Below are positions 22,600 to 33,363 of a DNA stretch of 64,000 bases, piece by piece. The notes under the pieces are model-generated. The model ran no database searches. It worked only from the letters and a program-made list of their open reading frames with translations, and was not told the DNA's origin. This DNA comes from Cynocephalus volans (Eukaryota > Chordata > Mammalia > Dermoptera > Cynocephalidae). The stretch spans positions 84,551,624 to 84,615,623 of the forward strand of contig NC_084478.1 in NCBI RefSeq assembly GCF_027409185.1, written 5' to 3'. Position numbers and translations under genes: made by a program. How positions within the stretch are numbered: the first letter of the stretch is position 1; each line of letters begins with the position of its first letter.

Positions 22600-22990
22600 A
22601 CTCCCTGGTTTGGGGTGTTCGTGTGCGCTCGCGCGCGCGCATGCACGCCTGGAAAGTGAATTCAAATTTCTGCGGGGCACACAGTATAGCGGGGACACGA
22701 AAATCGCATTATCTTAACTCAGGTTTTTCCCATGATCACCACCGAAATTCCTAAGCAGTCACTCAACTCCGATTTTTCCAGCAACCCCGACTACGCAACA
22801 GCACGCCCCCTCTGCGCCTGCGCGAGGCTAGTCGGGTGGGGCCAGCGACTATCTCCGGAAGAGAGAGGGTGAGTGTAAGCGTGGTCAGATGAGAACGATT
22901 CCGGTCCCGCCCGCCTTTCCAATCAACTGCGGAAGAAGTAAGCAAAAAGGCACTTCTGGGAGGGTGAAGGCACGCTTTCTGGGCTGCAAC
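22600..22990 (+). promoter_or_regulatory. PBDC1: PBDC1 CpG-rich promoter and 5' UTR
   Basis: CpG density rises sharply from about 22620 to 23300, in contrast with the flanks. Motifs seen: a Z-DNA-prone alternating tract at about 22618-22648; an NRF1-like TGCGCCTGCGC at 22813-22823; an ETS site CCGGAAG at 22855-22861; a GC box CCCGCCCGCC at 22906-22915; CCAAT at 22919-22923; and a YY1-type AACATGGCGGC over the start codon (22988-22998). There is no TATA box. This is the usual layout of a broadly expressed housekeeping promoter. The transcription start is not determined here; it is probably between about 22900 and 22985. Confidence 0.75.
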
Positions 22991-23020
22991 ATGGCGGCTA
23001 CTAGTGGAACTGATGAACCG
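22991..23020 (+). CDS. PBDC1: PBDC1 coding exon 1 (residues 1-10)
   Basis: Encodes MAATSGTDEP. The donor is CCG|GTGAGA, phase 0. The ATGGCGGC start doubles as a YY1-type motif, a common arrangement in housekeeping genes. Confidence 0.92.
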
Positions 23021-26000
23021 GTGAGACGCTACTCTGGGGTCGGGTGAGTGGGGAAGTCAAGGTGGGTCGAGACTTGAATTCTTTACCCCCCCCCTTTTTT
23101 CCCCTTCTCAGGTTTCCGGGGAGTTGGTGTCTGTGGCACATGCTCTTTCTCTCCCAGCAGAATCGTATGGCAACGATGTGAGTATGACTCACCCACAGCT
23201 CCCACCCACGGAGCTAGCCTGGGATCTCTGCAGGACCTTCCACTAAATTATAACCCCGCGCCTCTAATACCTTCTGCAGACTCTTTCCACGTCTGCCAGA
23301 AACCGCGCCTTTCAGTTCATTCTAGTCTTGGTCCACAGACACAGGACTAATGCCTGTGGAAATGGTTGCCTAACTTTGCTACGCTTTAGAATCACCTCAG
23401 AAGCTTTTAAACATCCCGATGGCCAGGTTGCAGTACATATCAGCTAAAGCAGAATGTTTGAAGGATGGCAGCCAAGAATCCCTATTTTTTAAAGGTTCCT
23501 GATTGATTGCATTGTGCAGGAAAGTTGCACTGGCTTAAGGTGTGTCTGGTTTAGACCCTTAAGGAGAAAGCACATGATGCATTTTGAGAAACAAGACAAA
23601 GGGATGTGAAAATAGTAACAATACCCAAATAAGAATGTGATACATACTAGGTGAGTGGGTCAGGCTGTACATCCATCCAAAGAGTTTAGCTGAAGGAGAG
23701 ACCCCTAAGGACCGAGGCAGTAGAAGACGACTTCACCGAAGAAGTGGGGCCTCGAATTGGGTCCTGAATGTGTAGGTGGACAAAGGACATGGATTGGCAG
23801 GTAGGAAAAATACATGGTCTAAGACATGGAGCTACTAATACAAATGGCTTTTTCTTGAGTCAGTGAAATAGATTGGTGAAGTTGGAGTGGGAGATTCCAG
23901 TGGAACAAGTGGTGAGTGCTTAGTAAGACATTTATATCCTGGCCTGCTTCATGATACTGATTCATTTCTAGGTTTTATAGGATGGGGAACTGGCTATCTG
24001 ATAAACACAAATGATGATTATGACGTGCTACACTCTTAAGTGAAAAGTAGTTTTACTTCCATTATCTTTGTCTTCCTGGCACCTCAATGGTATAGGTGGG
24101 TATATTATTTCAGTTTTACAGTGATTTAACTCAATCCTGAGAAAGCGATTTATCTACTCTCTCCCACACTTTCACTGGCTGTTGGGCAAAGATAGCTCAT
24201 TGTGTTTATTATACCATGTAGGTAGCTTCTTTTGGTTGTCATAAGAATGAAAAAGAATTATATTGTCTAAATCTGTTAGTCCAGTTTTTATCTTTTGACA
24301 GTAACACCAAGTTTGATAGCTCTCTTGAGCATTAATTAGACATCCACAGACTTTCTGAGTTTGTTATTCAGTCATAGGATTTGGAAATTTCTGACCTGGC
24401 ACTCATCACTCTTTTGCAGCCTGACATTGAGATGGCTTGGGCCATGAGAGCAATACAACATGCTGAAGTTTACTACAGGGTGAGTTGTATGTCTTTATCG
24501 TTAAGCGGAATTAAACATGTGATTGTAGTATATGGTGATCTGCTAATCACTGATCTCTGCAAATTAAGCAGTTGTGTTTTGGAGATAGTTTTTATTACTA
24601 TAAGAGCTTGCCCACAGAGGACAGGGGAGTGGAGGTGAATTTGTTTTGATAGTGAGGAGTTCTGCTTCTTTGCCTAGTGTTGCATTGCTAACTGGCAAAA
24701 GGGTACCTGGCCCATATGTAGTAGGCACTTAATAAATGTTTTTTGAATGAATGAACAATCCACAGAGGTAGATAGACAGGACTAGGGCCAAATGGGCTAA
24801 TTGCCAAACTGGCGGAAGGGACTGTAATATATTATGGCCCTTTAAAACTATGTCATGATTTTATCCAGGACCTAAGCTGTCAGTACTTCATAATGAAATC
24901 TTCTATCCTGAAAACCATAAGGGTTTTCTGGTGGGGGTGAGGAGGATAGAGGTGTAGTCAGTCAGAGACTAGCATCTGTATGTTGTTTTACTGTCTGGCA
25001 GTTGATTTCATCAGTTGACCCACAGTTCCTGAAACTCACCAAAGTAGATGACCAAATCTACTCTGAGTTCCGGAAAAATTTTGAGAAACTTAGGATAGAT
25101 GTCTTGGTCCCAGAAGAACTCAAATCAGAATCAGCTAAAGAGGTAAGAATTCTGTCTTAAATGTTACCTAGCATCTACAAACTGTTTTTGATTGCTGGTA
25201 CATTTTCATACATTTAAACTCTTTTTGTTTGTTTTAAGGAAATGCGTAAAGAACTGAGGCTTTTTTGTAGTTGTAATCAACTAAATTACGAAATGAATGT
25301 TTTTCTGGTTTATGTTTTTTTCATATTTATTGTCTATTTTTTTTTTTTTTTCCTTTTTGACTTGGACATTTTAAATTCCCACCCACCCAGCCCTTTCAGG
25401 GGAGGAGGAATCAGTTTAAGTAGGCGGTTTAACCAGAAGGCTTGGGTGGCGGAGTGGCAAATAAGGTACCAGGATGTGTTTTGATTCTCTGGATTTAAGT
25501 TCACGTGATCACAGGCTATGGGTATCTGGAAAACTTGTGTTTCTCACTGCTTACATGATTATCTTGTACTTTCACAGTGCACTAGCACTCTGATAGGAAA
25601 AAAATTTTCCTTGAAATTGGGCCCTTGGTTAATGAAGAATGTAAACTTCTGACTTCTGGTAGGCTGTTACTGATCCTTGGAAAATTGCCACTACTGAATG
25701 GACTTTAAAAATCTAACTTTATGACTTTGGGCCAAATTCCTGTCTTTGTCTCATTTGTGCTTTAGTGGGGATGAGTAACCATTTTGGGCTGAGCTGGCCA
25801 TTAACTTCAAAACAAAACAGAATCTATTTAAGAAATCACATTTTAATTCTGTAGTAAAGGATTTAGATATTTTTCAGGTTAAAATATTGTCCTTGCTAGG
25901 AAATAGTCTAAAGACACAATAGATAGCACAGAAACTCACTAACTAGCAATCACCTCAATCCTAGTCTCTTCCACTATGGTTATTTTCCTTACTGTGGAAG

Positions 26001-26767
26001 TGGGAACCACTCTCGAGGCCTGACTAGATCAGCCTCTTGCATTTGTCAGTTAAGGCATCATTTTTTTCCTTTATAGAAGTGGAGGCCATTCTGCTTGAAG
26101 TTCAATGGGATTGTAGAAGACTTCAACTACGGTACTTTGCTGCGACTAGATTGTTCTCAGGGCTACACTGAGGAAAACACCATCTTTGGTGAGTTCCTTG
26201 CCTCTGGAATTGTTTCTGCGTAAGGAGAGAGCAAGGAGTCTGGTTTTACTGATGAATCAATGACATGTATAGTTAGGGTGGAGATCATCTTCAAATATTT
26301 TTAAAGATCATCTTGCTGTTTCTTAAGTAACTGTAAGATAGTTAAGTATTTTCAGTCTCATTAATATGAGATTAGAATTCAGGATTTCTGAAGCTTATGA
26401 CTGTACTTGAATGGTTTGCATGTTAGTTCAGCTTTGTCAATAGATTTATAGTAGATTTAGGGAATTAACTGAGACTAATAAAATAATCAATTCCATTCAC
26501 ATTCCAGCCCCCAGGATACAATTTTTTGCCATCGAAATTGCTCGGAACCGGGAAGGCTATAACAAAGCAGTTTACCTTGGTCTTCAAGACAAAGAAGAGA
26601 AAGGAGCCAGCAATGGAAGAGAGAACGGAAGCAAGAAAGGAGCTGACAGTGGAGAAGAAGAGAAAGGAGTCACCAGAGAAGGAGAAAAAGAGAAAACTGA
26701 CAAAGGAGGAGAAAAAGAGAAAGACACTGGCAAAGAAATCAACAAAAATGGTAAAATAGCTATGTAA
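22991..26767 (+). CDS. PBDC1: PBDC1, six coding exons, 222-residue protein
   Basis: Coding exons are 22991-23020, 23112-23177, 24420-24479, 25002-25142, 26077-26188 and 26508-26767, joined by five GT-AG introns of 91, 1242, 522, 934 and 319 bp. Together they make 669 bp with an intact frame. The start sits in a strong Kozak context (A at -3, G at +4). I recognise the protein as PBDC1/CXorf26; the human form is 233 residues as I recall, the difference lying in the low-complexity tail. The globular part, residues about 25-160, is the conserved polysaccharide-biosynthesis-domain fold shared with yeast Ypl225w. That yeast protein is reported as a ribosome-associated chaperone for nascent eEF1A, so the domain name is misleading. 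Residues about 165-222 form a Lys/Glu/Gly-rich, probably disordered tail. No disabling mutation is seen, so the gene is probably functional. The gene is X-linked in eutherians. Confidence 0.95.
23112..23177 (+). CDS. PBDC1: PBDC1 coding exon 2 (residues 11-32)
   Basis: The acceptor follows a pyrimidine tract (CCCCTTCTCAG|GTT) and the donor is GAT|GTGAGT, phase 0. It encodes VSGELVSVAHALSLPAESYG plus Asn-Asp. Intron 1 is only 91 bp. Confidence 0.92.
23375..23530. mobile_element. MER5A-like hAT fossil in PBDC1 intron 2
   Basis: 'TTTAGAATCACCTCAGAAGCTTTTAAACATCCCGATGGCCAGG' and 'GGTTCCTGATTGATTGCATTGTGCAGG' resemble the short non-autonomous hAT-Charlie element MER5A. The match is degraded and the ends are approximate. 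Confidence 0.5.
24420..24479 (+). CDS. PBDC1: PBDC1 coding exon 3 (residues 33-52)
   Basis: The acceptor is CTCTTTTGCAG|CCT and the donor AGG|GTGAGT, phase 0. It encodes PDIEMAWAMRAIQHAEVYYR, a highly conserved helix of the family. The start at Pro follows directly from exon 2 ending in Asp. Confidence 0.92.
25002..25142 (+). CDS. PBDC1: PBDC1 coding exon 4 (residues 53-99)
   Basis: The acceptor is GTCTGGCAG|TTG and the donor GAG|GTAAGA, phase 0. It begins LISSVDPQFLKLTKVDDQIY and continues through SEFRKNFEKLRIDVL to SESAKE, matching the conserved core. The Val before PEELKS appears to replace the Asp of the human protein; this is a minor change. Confidence 0.92.
26077..26188 (+). CDS. PBDC1: PBDC1 coding exon 5 (residues 100-136 plus one base)
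   Basis: The acceptor is TTCCTTTATAG|AAG and the donor G|GTGAGT, phase 1. It opens with KWRPFCLKFNGIVEDFNYGT, the family's most recognisable block, then LLRLDCSQGYTEENTIF. Confidence 0.92.
26508..26767 (+). CDS. PBDC1: PBDC1 coding exon 6 (residues 137-222, stop)
   Basis: The acceptor is CACATTCCAG|CC, completing an Ala codon. It encodes the last conserved segment (PRIQFFAIEIARNREGYNKA), then a tail dominated by Lys, Glu and Gly with repeated GEKEK-type units. The tail ends NKNGKIAM and stop TAA (26765-26767). The repeats in the tail explain length differences between species. The 77-codon + frame at 26526-26759 and the 129-codon - frame at 26584-26973 are shadows of this exon. Confidence 0.92.
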
Positions 26768-27719
26768 GGTAGACAGGGAACAGCACTTTTGAAGCTGTGA
26801 CTCAGACCGTTTTGGTTAAATTTATGTCCCTGTGGAATTGAAGGACACTCAGAAGGACATCTTTCTAGCCATATAATCAGGAGCTGCTCTGGTTGTTCCC
26901 TTGTGTGAACTGGCTTAAGGACTATTAGTAGGGTCTTAGTCGATTCTTTCTTGTTATACTGTATTCTCATCACTGGTCAAGTAAAAAATCTTATAAATAA
27001 GTTTCTTTTGGTTCTTATGATTCTATCTGTGACTGACTTTTAAAAGGTATTTAAATTCACTTGACTTTTTAAATATAATCTCATTGCCATGTCTTATATA
27101 AAATGATTTATGCCTGTTTCTTAATTCCTGTCACTGTTTCTTCTAGTGAAGCTCTTTCAACCTGTTAAGTTGTACCTGGTGTTGGCATTAGAAGTCCTTA
27201 CATAAGAATTGACTTTTGCCCTTTGAGTGACTATAGCTCTCTGATTTTCTTTGCTATATCTAACAGAAGATTTGATAAATACTCTATGGGGATAACAGCA
27301 GCAGCTTGAACCTCTCACATTAGTGTACGCAGCCCAGTTCATATTAGAGGAGCAAGAAACTGGACCTGCTTTAGTACTTGCTTCTCTTTTGGTAGCCAGG
27401 TTGTTACCAGAAAGCTAGCAAAATAAATAAATGTAAAGTCTGATAGAGTGGCTTCCCTTTTATAATGCTATGGATAATAGCATACATTTGTATACTCACA
27501 CAAAATGAATATATTTTTAAATGATACTCTGTCAGATTCCAAAAATAGACATTGATTTTATATAGTTTTGGAGGGGATGTTTTCTTCTCATCTAATGCTT
27601 TTTAAGAGTGCGTGCTTCAGTTATCTTTATATGTGTATAAAGTTTGGTGCATGTCCCCATAGACATACTAAACTTGACTGCTGAAACTAATTAGAGGAGA
27701 CCACAATGTTTATACTAAA
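26768..27719 (+). promoter_or_regulatory. PBDC1: PBDC1 3' UTR region with candidate poly(A) signals
   Basis: There is no interspersed repeat I can name in the first 650 bp after the stop. Overlapping AATAAA hexamers lie at 27422-27427 and 27426-27431, followed by T/G-containing sequence (TCTGATAGAGTGG). This is the first canonical hexamer pair downstream of the stop and would give a 3' UTR of about 670 nt. A weaker AAATAAG lies near 26996. The true cleavage site cannot be fixed from sequence alone. Confidence 0.45.
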
Positions 27720-27806
27720 TATGAGGGTACTTCAAAAAGTTTGTGGAAAAATGGAATTAAAAGATAATGCAAATCTTTCCATGAACTTTTTGAAGACCCC
27801 TTTGTA
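27720..27806. mobile_element. Palindromic mariner-type MITE, copy 3
   Basis: An 87-bp palindrome. The left arm TATGAGGGTACTTCAAAAAG and the right arm 'CTTTCCATGAACTTTTTGAAG' pair over most of their length, with 'GGAATTAAAAGATAATGCAAAT' in the middle. TA is at both ends. It lies just beyond the candidate PBDC1 poly(A) site. Confidence 0.75.
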
Positions 27807-28490
27807 CAGTAAATACTATTACAAGTCTAACCACAGTGTGATCATGCCAGAAAGGATTTACCAGAGCAGAAAGGAAAAAATGAGGCTCCCCACCCCCAGT
27901 AGACATAGGAGAAAAATAAAATTTAAAATTAATTGATGAGTTGTGGCCTAGGCAGGAGCTGAACTAGAGATGCACTCAGCAGCAACAATTATGCACAAAG
28001 CAAATAGGTTTCTCCATGAATTCTCCTTGGCAAATTCTTAAAAATATTTAAAATATTTTTTAGGTTTTTCATTTTATAAAATGTGTTTTTAAAGGAGTCT
28101 GAGAATGTTAAACACTTAGGCAGACTTTGTTATTAAGAACCTCCTTTACTGTATTAACTTTCTCTAGTTAATACATTTTTAAGTATCCACAAATGTGGCA
28201 AGATTATTGGCCACATACAATTATGCCTTTGATGGCCTTTTCTAGGTTGCTCACCAGCAGGACAACTGGCTTATTGACTTTTCTGCAATCAACTTTGCAG
28301 AGAACAAGAAACCTACAGTTGAAAGTCCAACTGCTTTAAAGCAAGAGGCATCTGTTCAAGGATAGGGTGATGAAAACTGGGGAAAAGGAGGGGAGTAAAT
28401 ACACAGAACACCTTAGCTGCACTATAAGAGGCCAGGAGTCCAAGGTAGCATCCAAACTTAGAGGGGAAGAAGTGGGCGAAATGGTGCTTT
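27807..28490. other. Unassigned intergenic sequence
   Basis: AT-rich, with no gene or repeat recognised by eye. Confidence 0.4.
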
Positions 28491-28491
28491 G

Positions 28492-29606
28492 GTGCAGTAG
28501 GCAATTCTTAAGATGGCCCTGAGATTCCCACCCCATGGCATACATGCCTTATTTAATTCCAGCCTGTTCAGTGTGGGCAAGACTTGTGAATATGAAGAGA
28601 CTTTTTTCCTGTGATCAAGTTACTGATCATTTGACTTTGAGTTAATGAAAAGGGAGATATTCCTGGATGAGTCTGGCCTAATCAAGTGAGTCCTTAAAAG
28701 AGACAAGCAGCAGCAGCAGCAGATGTTTTGTTGGCCTTGAAGAAGAAAACAGCCATGTTGTGAGAGGAGGGGGCCATGTGGCAAGGACCTGAGGGTGGAG
28801 CTCTAGGAGTTGAGATTTTTCCCTGGCTGATGGCCAGCAAGAAAAGGAGGATTTCATTTCTCAATTGCAAGGAATTGAATTCTGCCAACAATCAGTGAGC
28901 TTGTAGAGGACCTTGGGCCTCAGATGAGATTGACACTGATTTTTTGGCTCTGTAAGGCTGTCAGCAGAGGACCCAGTTAAGCTGTACCTGGTCTCCTTAA
29001 CCACAGGACTGTGAGATAATAAATGGATGTTGTCTGAAGTGACTAATTATGTGGTAATTTGTTACAGAGAAATAGAAAACTACTACAGACTTTGAATTGG
29101 AAGTGGAGTGCTGCTGTAACAAATACCTAAAGTGTGGGAGTTGGCTTTGGAATCAGGCAGTTGTAGGCTGGAAGAATTTTTATTAGGAGTGTGATAGAGA
29201 AAGCCTAATTTGCCTTGAACACACTGTCAGTAGAAATAAGGACTTTCAGGATGTTGCTGGTGGGGACACAGAAGGAAGTGGGGAACATATTGTAAACTGG
29301 AGAAAGGGAGATCCTTAGTAGGTGATACAGCATTGTAATTAGAGGCCAGGAAGTTTAAGGTACGAACCCTTGCTCTGAATTATTTGGGAGATGTTATCAT
29401 GGCAGGCTTAATATAGTGTGTAAACATCTGTGATTTATTAAGAACGTGGTACTATTCCAGTTATTTATCTCCATGACATCTTTTTGGAGGCAGGAGAAGG
29501 GCACAGACTAAAATTTGCATTTACAGAAGGAAAAACTGCAGCAACGTTTAGGTATTAAGTGACCAAATTTGTGGTAATTTGTTACAGCAGCAATAGGGAA
29601 TTAGTA
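28492..29606 (+). mobile_element. MLT1 LTR plus internal remnant
   Basis: The LTR at about 28492-29087 has strong MLT1 landmarks: 'GTTAATGAAAAGGGAGATATTCCTGG', 'GTGAGTCCTTAAAAGAG', 'GGCCATGTGGCAAGGA', 'GAACTGAATTCTGCCAACAA' (as 'GAATTGAATTCTGCCAACAA') and 'TGTGGTAATTTGTTACAGAG'. About 29088-29380 matches MLT1 internal sequence ('GAAGTGGAGTGCTGCTGTAACAAATACC'). A second LTR tail, 'TGTGGTAATTTGTTACAGCAGCAATAGG', lies at about 29571-29598. A CAG5 run lies at about 28707-28721. Confidence 0.75.
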
Positions 29607-30784
29607 AAGAAGGCATACCAAGCCCTACTCAAAAAGTAGAGACTTTCACTGCACTGCCATTATTTTGAAACTATAGTTTAAATACAGCGATTTGTTGTAC
29701 CAGAGGATTAGAAAAATGAACTGCACCCAGAGTGAGCTTGAATGATTTTAAACCATTTTGAACTTACTTTCCAAAGGAACTCCTGTAGCTGAGTCTCTGT
29801 GTGTTGGGTGATAATGGTATAACTGAGAATTTTCTAAATTTTCTAAATACCTCTATGTAAACTACAATGCTTATTAATGAAAATGTGCTAATTTAAAGCT
29901 TACATATAAATAAAACTCAACACTAACTTCACTGATTGTTCAGAACTTGAACCAAGAAAATATTTTTCTGGGGAGGAGTATTATATCATTAACACTGTTT
30001 AAAATTGCTGGAGTATGGTGATAATTTAAACAGAAGTTTATATTAGTTTTTTTAGCCATTTTAAAATTTCTGCAGATATTACATCTTTTTATTGCCTGCA
30101 CCCAGTGTGGATAATTTTCACCATCCAACCTTGATACACCACTGTTGTTCTCATACATTCTTTATTCAGATAAATAGTATCTTAACTGATCAAATTAAAG
30201 CCATGTGTGTATATTATGTGAATGGTCATTTCTCCATGTCTGAATGTTTCTATCTTTAGAATTATGGAAGCATTAGGACAACACATTATTGTTGGTGTCC
30301 TGAATTGCACTGTTTTCACATGACCATTTGACTGGCTAGTTTTAAGTTTTCTCTGTTCTACTCAAAGAAATCCTTAAGTATAAATTGCATCTTCTTGAAG
30401 CCAGTATTTATGTTTTTGTTTTATAAATTGAAAAACAGAGATCCAAAGTCATAAATTTGCACTCCATCATATAAATGGTAGTGTCAGCACTTAAATCCAT
30501 GTTTTTGATTATGAATCTCTTTATTATTTCACAATGCAAGTTCCCACTCTATTAAGCTTCTTGCTAGAGTAGAGACAAAAATAATTTTGGTGAGGAACTG
30601 AAATATTTAATAGTCATAAGTAAGAGCATTATATTAGGTAGTGATGTACTGAGCGAGTTTAAGCTCCTCAAATTTTTCAAGCCCTCTTTTCTGCATTTTT
30701 TCTTCTGTCTATGCAAGAGACATTCCTTGTTGTATATGCAGGTGAGACTTGTTTAAAAAGCATTATTCTATCTCCTCCCCCAAA
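29607..30784. other. AT-rich spacer with a possible MIR fragment
   Basis: Only about 30425-30510 ('TTATAAATTGAAAAACAGAGATCCAAAGTCATAAATTTG...') hints at a reversed MIR. The rest is unassigned AT-rich DNA. Confidence 0.35.
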
Positions 30785-31200
30785 AAGCATTATAGGGTAC
30801 AAAGTTTCAGTTAGGATAAATATGTCATGGAAATATATTGTACAACATGATGACTATAGGTAATAATAATGTATACTTGAAATGAAATTTTCTTTTCTTT
30901 TCTTTTCTGTTTTTAACAATGACGGGTAAGGGGATCTTAACCCTTGAGTTGGTGTTGTCAGCACCACACACTCCCAAGTGAGCCATGGGCTGGCCCCTTA
31001 TACTTGAAATTTTCTGAGAGTAGATCTGAAATGTTTTCACCACAAAAAAAGATGATATGCATGTGAGGTAATGGATATATTAGGTAGCTTGATGTAATCA
31101 TTTCACAATATACACATACATCAGAACATCACATTGTGTACCATAAATATATAGTTTTTATTTGTCAATTAAGCCTTAATAAAGCTGGGGGGAGAAAAGA
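30785..31200 (+). mobile_element. Old L1 3' UTR interrupted by a SINE
   Basis: Text typical of L1M 3' UTRs: 'TTGTACAACATGATGACTATAGGTAATAATAATG', 'GTAGATCTGAAATGTTTTCACCAC', 'GAGGTAATGGATATATTAGGTAGCTTGATG', 'ACAATATACACATACATCAGAACATCAC' and 'TTTTTATTTGTCAATTAAG'. It is split at about 30884-30998 by the CYN SINE. Confidence 0.8.
30884..30998 (-). mobile_element. CYN-type SINE, reverse orientation, in L1
   Basis: The reverse complement starts GGGGCCAGCCCATGGCTCAC, has the core 'GTGGTGCTGACAACACCAAC' and 'GGGTTAAGATCCCC', and ends in an AAAAG-repeat tail (TTTTC repeats on +). The 12-bp duplication TATACTTGAAAT lies at 30872-30883 and 30999-31010. This second sequence variant (GGCCAGCCC..GGCTCAC) differs from the GGTTGG..TTAATTCAC variant at 12745. 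Confidence 0.85.
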
Positions 31201-31231
31201 AAAAAAAAAAAAGAAGGCAACAGTTATCTAC

Positions 31232-32998
31232 AGGCATACTTGCTTTATTGCATTGTGCAGTAAAGCAGTTTTTACCAATTAAATATTTGTGCCAACCTTG
31301 CAAGTCTATCGGCACCATTTTTCCAACAGCATGTGCTTACTTCATTTCTCTGTGTCACATTTTGTTAACTCTTGCAATATTTCAAATGTTTTCATTATTA
31401 TATCTGTTATGATGATCTGTGATTAGTGATCTTTGATATTATTATTATATTCATTTGGGGCATGCTGAGCCATGCCCATAGAAGCTGGCAACCTTAAAGG
31501 ACAAATGTTGTGTGTGTCTGACTGCTCCACTGATTGGCTGTTCCCCCATCTCTCTCCCTCTCCTCAGGCTTCCCTATTCCCTGAGACACAGCAATATTGG
31601 AATTAACCCAATTAATAATCCTACAATGGCCTTTAAATGTTCAAGTGAAGGGAAGAGTTGTACACCTCTCGTTTTAAATCAAAAGCTAGAAATGATTAAG
31701 CTTAGTGAGGAAGGTATCTCAGAAGCTGAGACAAGTCAAAAGCTAGGCCTCTTGTACTGAACAGCCATGTTGTGAGTACAAAGGAAAAGTTCTTAAAGGA
31801 AAGTAAAAGTGCCACTCCAGTGAACACACGAATGATAAAAAAGCGAAGCAGCTTTATTGCTGATATAGAGAAAGTTTTAACGGTCTGGATAAAATGTAAA
31901 GCAAACTTACAATATAAACTTAAGCTGAAGCCTAATCCAGAGAAAGGCCCTAACTGTCTTCAGTTCTGTGAAGGCTGAGAGAGATGAGAAAAGTTGGAAG
32001 CTACCAGAGGTAGCAAGTGCTGATGTAGAAGCTGCAGCACGTTATCCGGAAGACCTAGCTAAGACAATTGATGTAAGATGGGTCCACTAAATAACAATTT
32101 TTCAATATAGGTGAAACAGCCTTATACTGAAAGAAGATGCCATCTAGGACTTTCATAGCTAGAGAGTAGAAGTCAGTGCCTGGCTTCAAGGCTTCAAAAG
32201 ACAGGCTGACTCCCTTGTTAGGGGCTAATGTAGCTGGTGACTTTTAAGTTTGTTTAAATGTACCATTCAACAAATCCGAGGGCCCTTATGAATTATGCTA
32301 AATCGACTCTGCCTGTGCTCTATAAATGGAACAACAAAGCCTGGATGAAAACACAATTATTTACAGCATGACTTACTGAATAGTTTAAGCCCACTGTGGA
32401 GACCTGCTGCTCAGAAAAAGAAATTTCTTTCAAAATATTACTGCTCATCAGCAATGCACCTGGTCACCCAAGAGCTGTGAAGGAGATAGACAAGAAGATT
32501 AATGTTTTCATGCCTGCTAACGCAACATCCATTCTTCAGCCCAAGGATCAGGAATAATTTCAACTTTCAAATCTTATTTTAAAGAAATACATTTCATAAG
32601 GCTATACCTGCCATAGACAGTGATTCCTTTGATGGATCTGAAAATAGTAAATTGAAAACCTTCTGGAAAGGAATCACTGTTGTAGATGACATGAAGAACA
32701 TTTGTGATTCATGGAGGAGGTCAAAATATCAATATGAACAGGATTTAGGAAAAAGTTGATTCCAGCCTTCATGGATGACTTTGAGGGGTTCAAGACTTCA
32801 GTGGAGGAAGTAACTGCAGATGTGGTAGAAACAAGAGAGTGAGAATTAGAAGTGGAGTCTGAAGATGTGACTGAATTGCTGCAATCTCATGAGAAAACTT
32901 TAATGAATGAGGAGTTACCTTTTATGGATGAGAAAACTTTAATGGGTGAGGAGTTGCTTCTTATGGATGAGCAGAGAAAGTGGTTTCTGGACTGAGAA
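31232..32998 (+). mobile_element. TcMar-Tigger DNA transposon, degraded, 3' end missing
   Basis: Starts near the terminal 'CAGGCATACTTGCTTTATTG' at about 31232-31252. It continues with Tigger 5' UTR text and then a broken transposase reading frame from about 31627 ([20 protein letters not shown], a helix-turn-helix start). Later blocks encode the catalytic-domain region ('NAPGHPRAV'-like near 32452) and the 'MDEQRKWFL' segment near 32965. Many stops and frameshifts are present. The 3' terminal repeat is absent: L1 sequence takes over at about 33000. A 39-bp direct duplication lies at 32891-32968. Confidence 0.8.
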
Positions 32999-32999
32999 A

Positions 33000-33363
33000 A
33001 AATATTTGAAAACAATATATCTGATAATGGGTTAATACCCAAAATTTATGTAGAACTTACACAACTCAATAGCAGAAAATCAAATAGCCCCATTTATTTA
33101 AAAATGGGCAAAGGACCTGAATATAGACATTTCTCCGAAACATAAAAATGGCAGGGTCAAGGGTTCAGATCCCCATACTGGCAAGCAACCAAAAAAAAAG
33201 GGGGGGGGGGGGCTATATGTATAATATATGAAAAAGTGCTCAACATCACTAATCATTAGGGAAATTCAAATCAAAACCATGAGATATCACCTCACACCTG
33301 TTAGGATGGCTATTGTCAAAAAGACAATAGACAATAAGTGTTGGCAAGGGTGTGGATAAAAGG
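33000..33363 (+). mobile_element. Old L1 ORF2 3' part, left half of a split element
   Basis: Reads 'TCTGATAATGGGTTAATACCCAAAATTTATG', 'AATGGGCAAAGGACCTGAATATAGACATTTCTCC', then 'AAAGTGCTCAACATCACTAATCATTAGGG' and 'GGCAAGGGTGTGGATAAAAGG'. The text continues seamlessly at 37148 ('GTGTGGAGAAAAGG'). The two halves therefore belong to one L1 split by a 3.8-kb insertion. Confidence 0.85.
33151..33212 (+). mobile_element. 3' fragment of a CYN-type SINE
   Basis: 'CAGGGTCAAGGGTTCAGATCCCCATACTGGCAAGCAACC' followed by A9 and a G12 run. It matches the B-box half of the SINE at 12745. The tRNA-like A-box half is missing, so this is a truncated copy inside the old L1. Confidence 0.7.

Noticed and set aside
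26526..26973. A 77-codon Lys-rich + frame and a 129-codon Ser/Pro-rich - frame
   Set aside because: Both are shadows of PBDC1 exon 6, whose own frame is supported by splice sites and protein similarity.
27706..27936. 76-codon frame just downstream of PBDC1 as an extra exon
   Set aside because: It runs through the palindromic MITE and lies beyond the PBDC1 stop and the candidate poly(A) signal.
31512..31978. Helix-turn-helix-like open frames as a host DNA-binding gene
   Set aside because: They are fragments of a Tigger transposase with multiple frameshifts and stops downstream.
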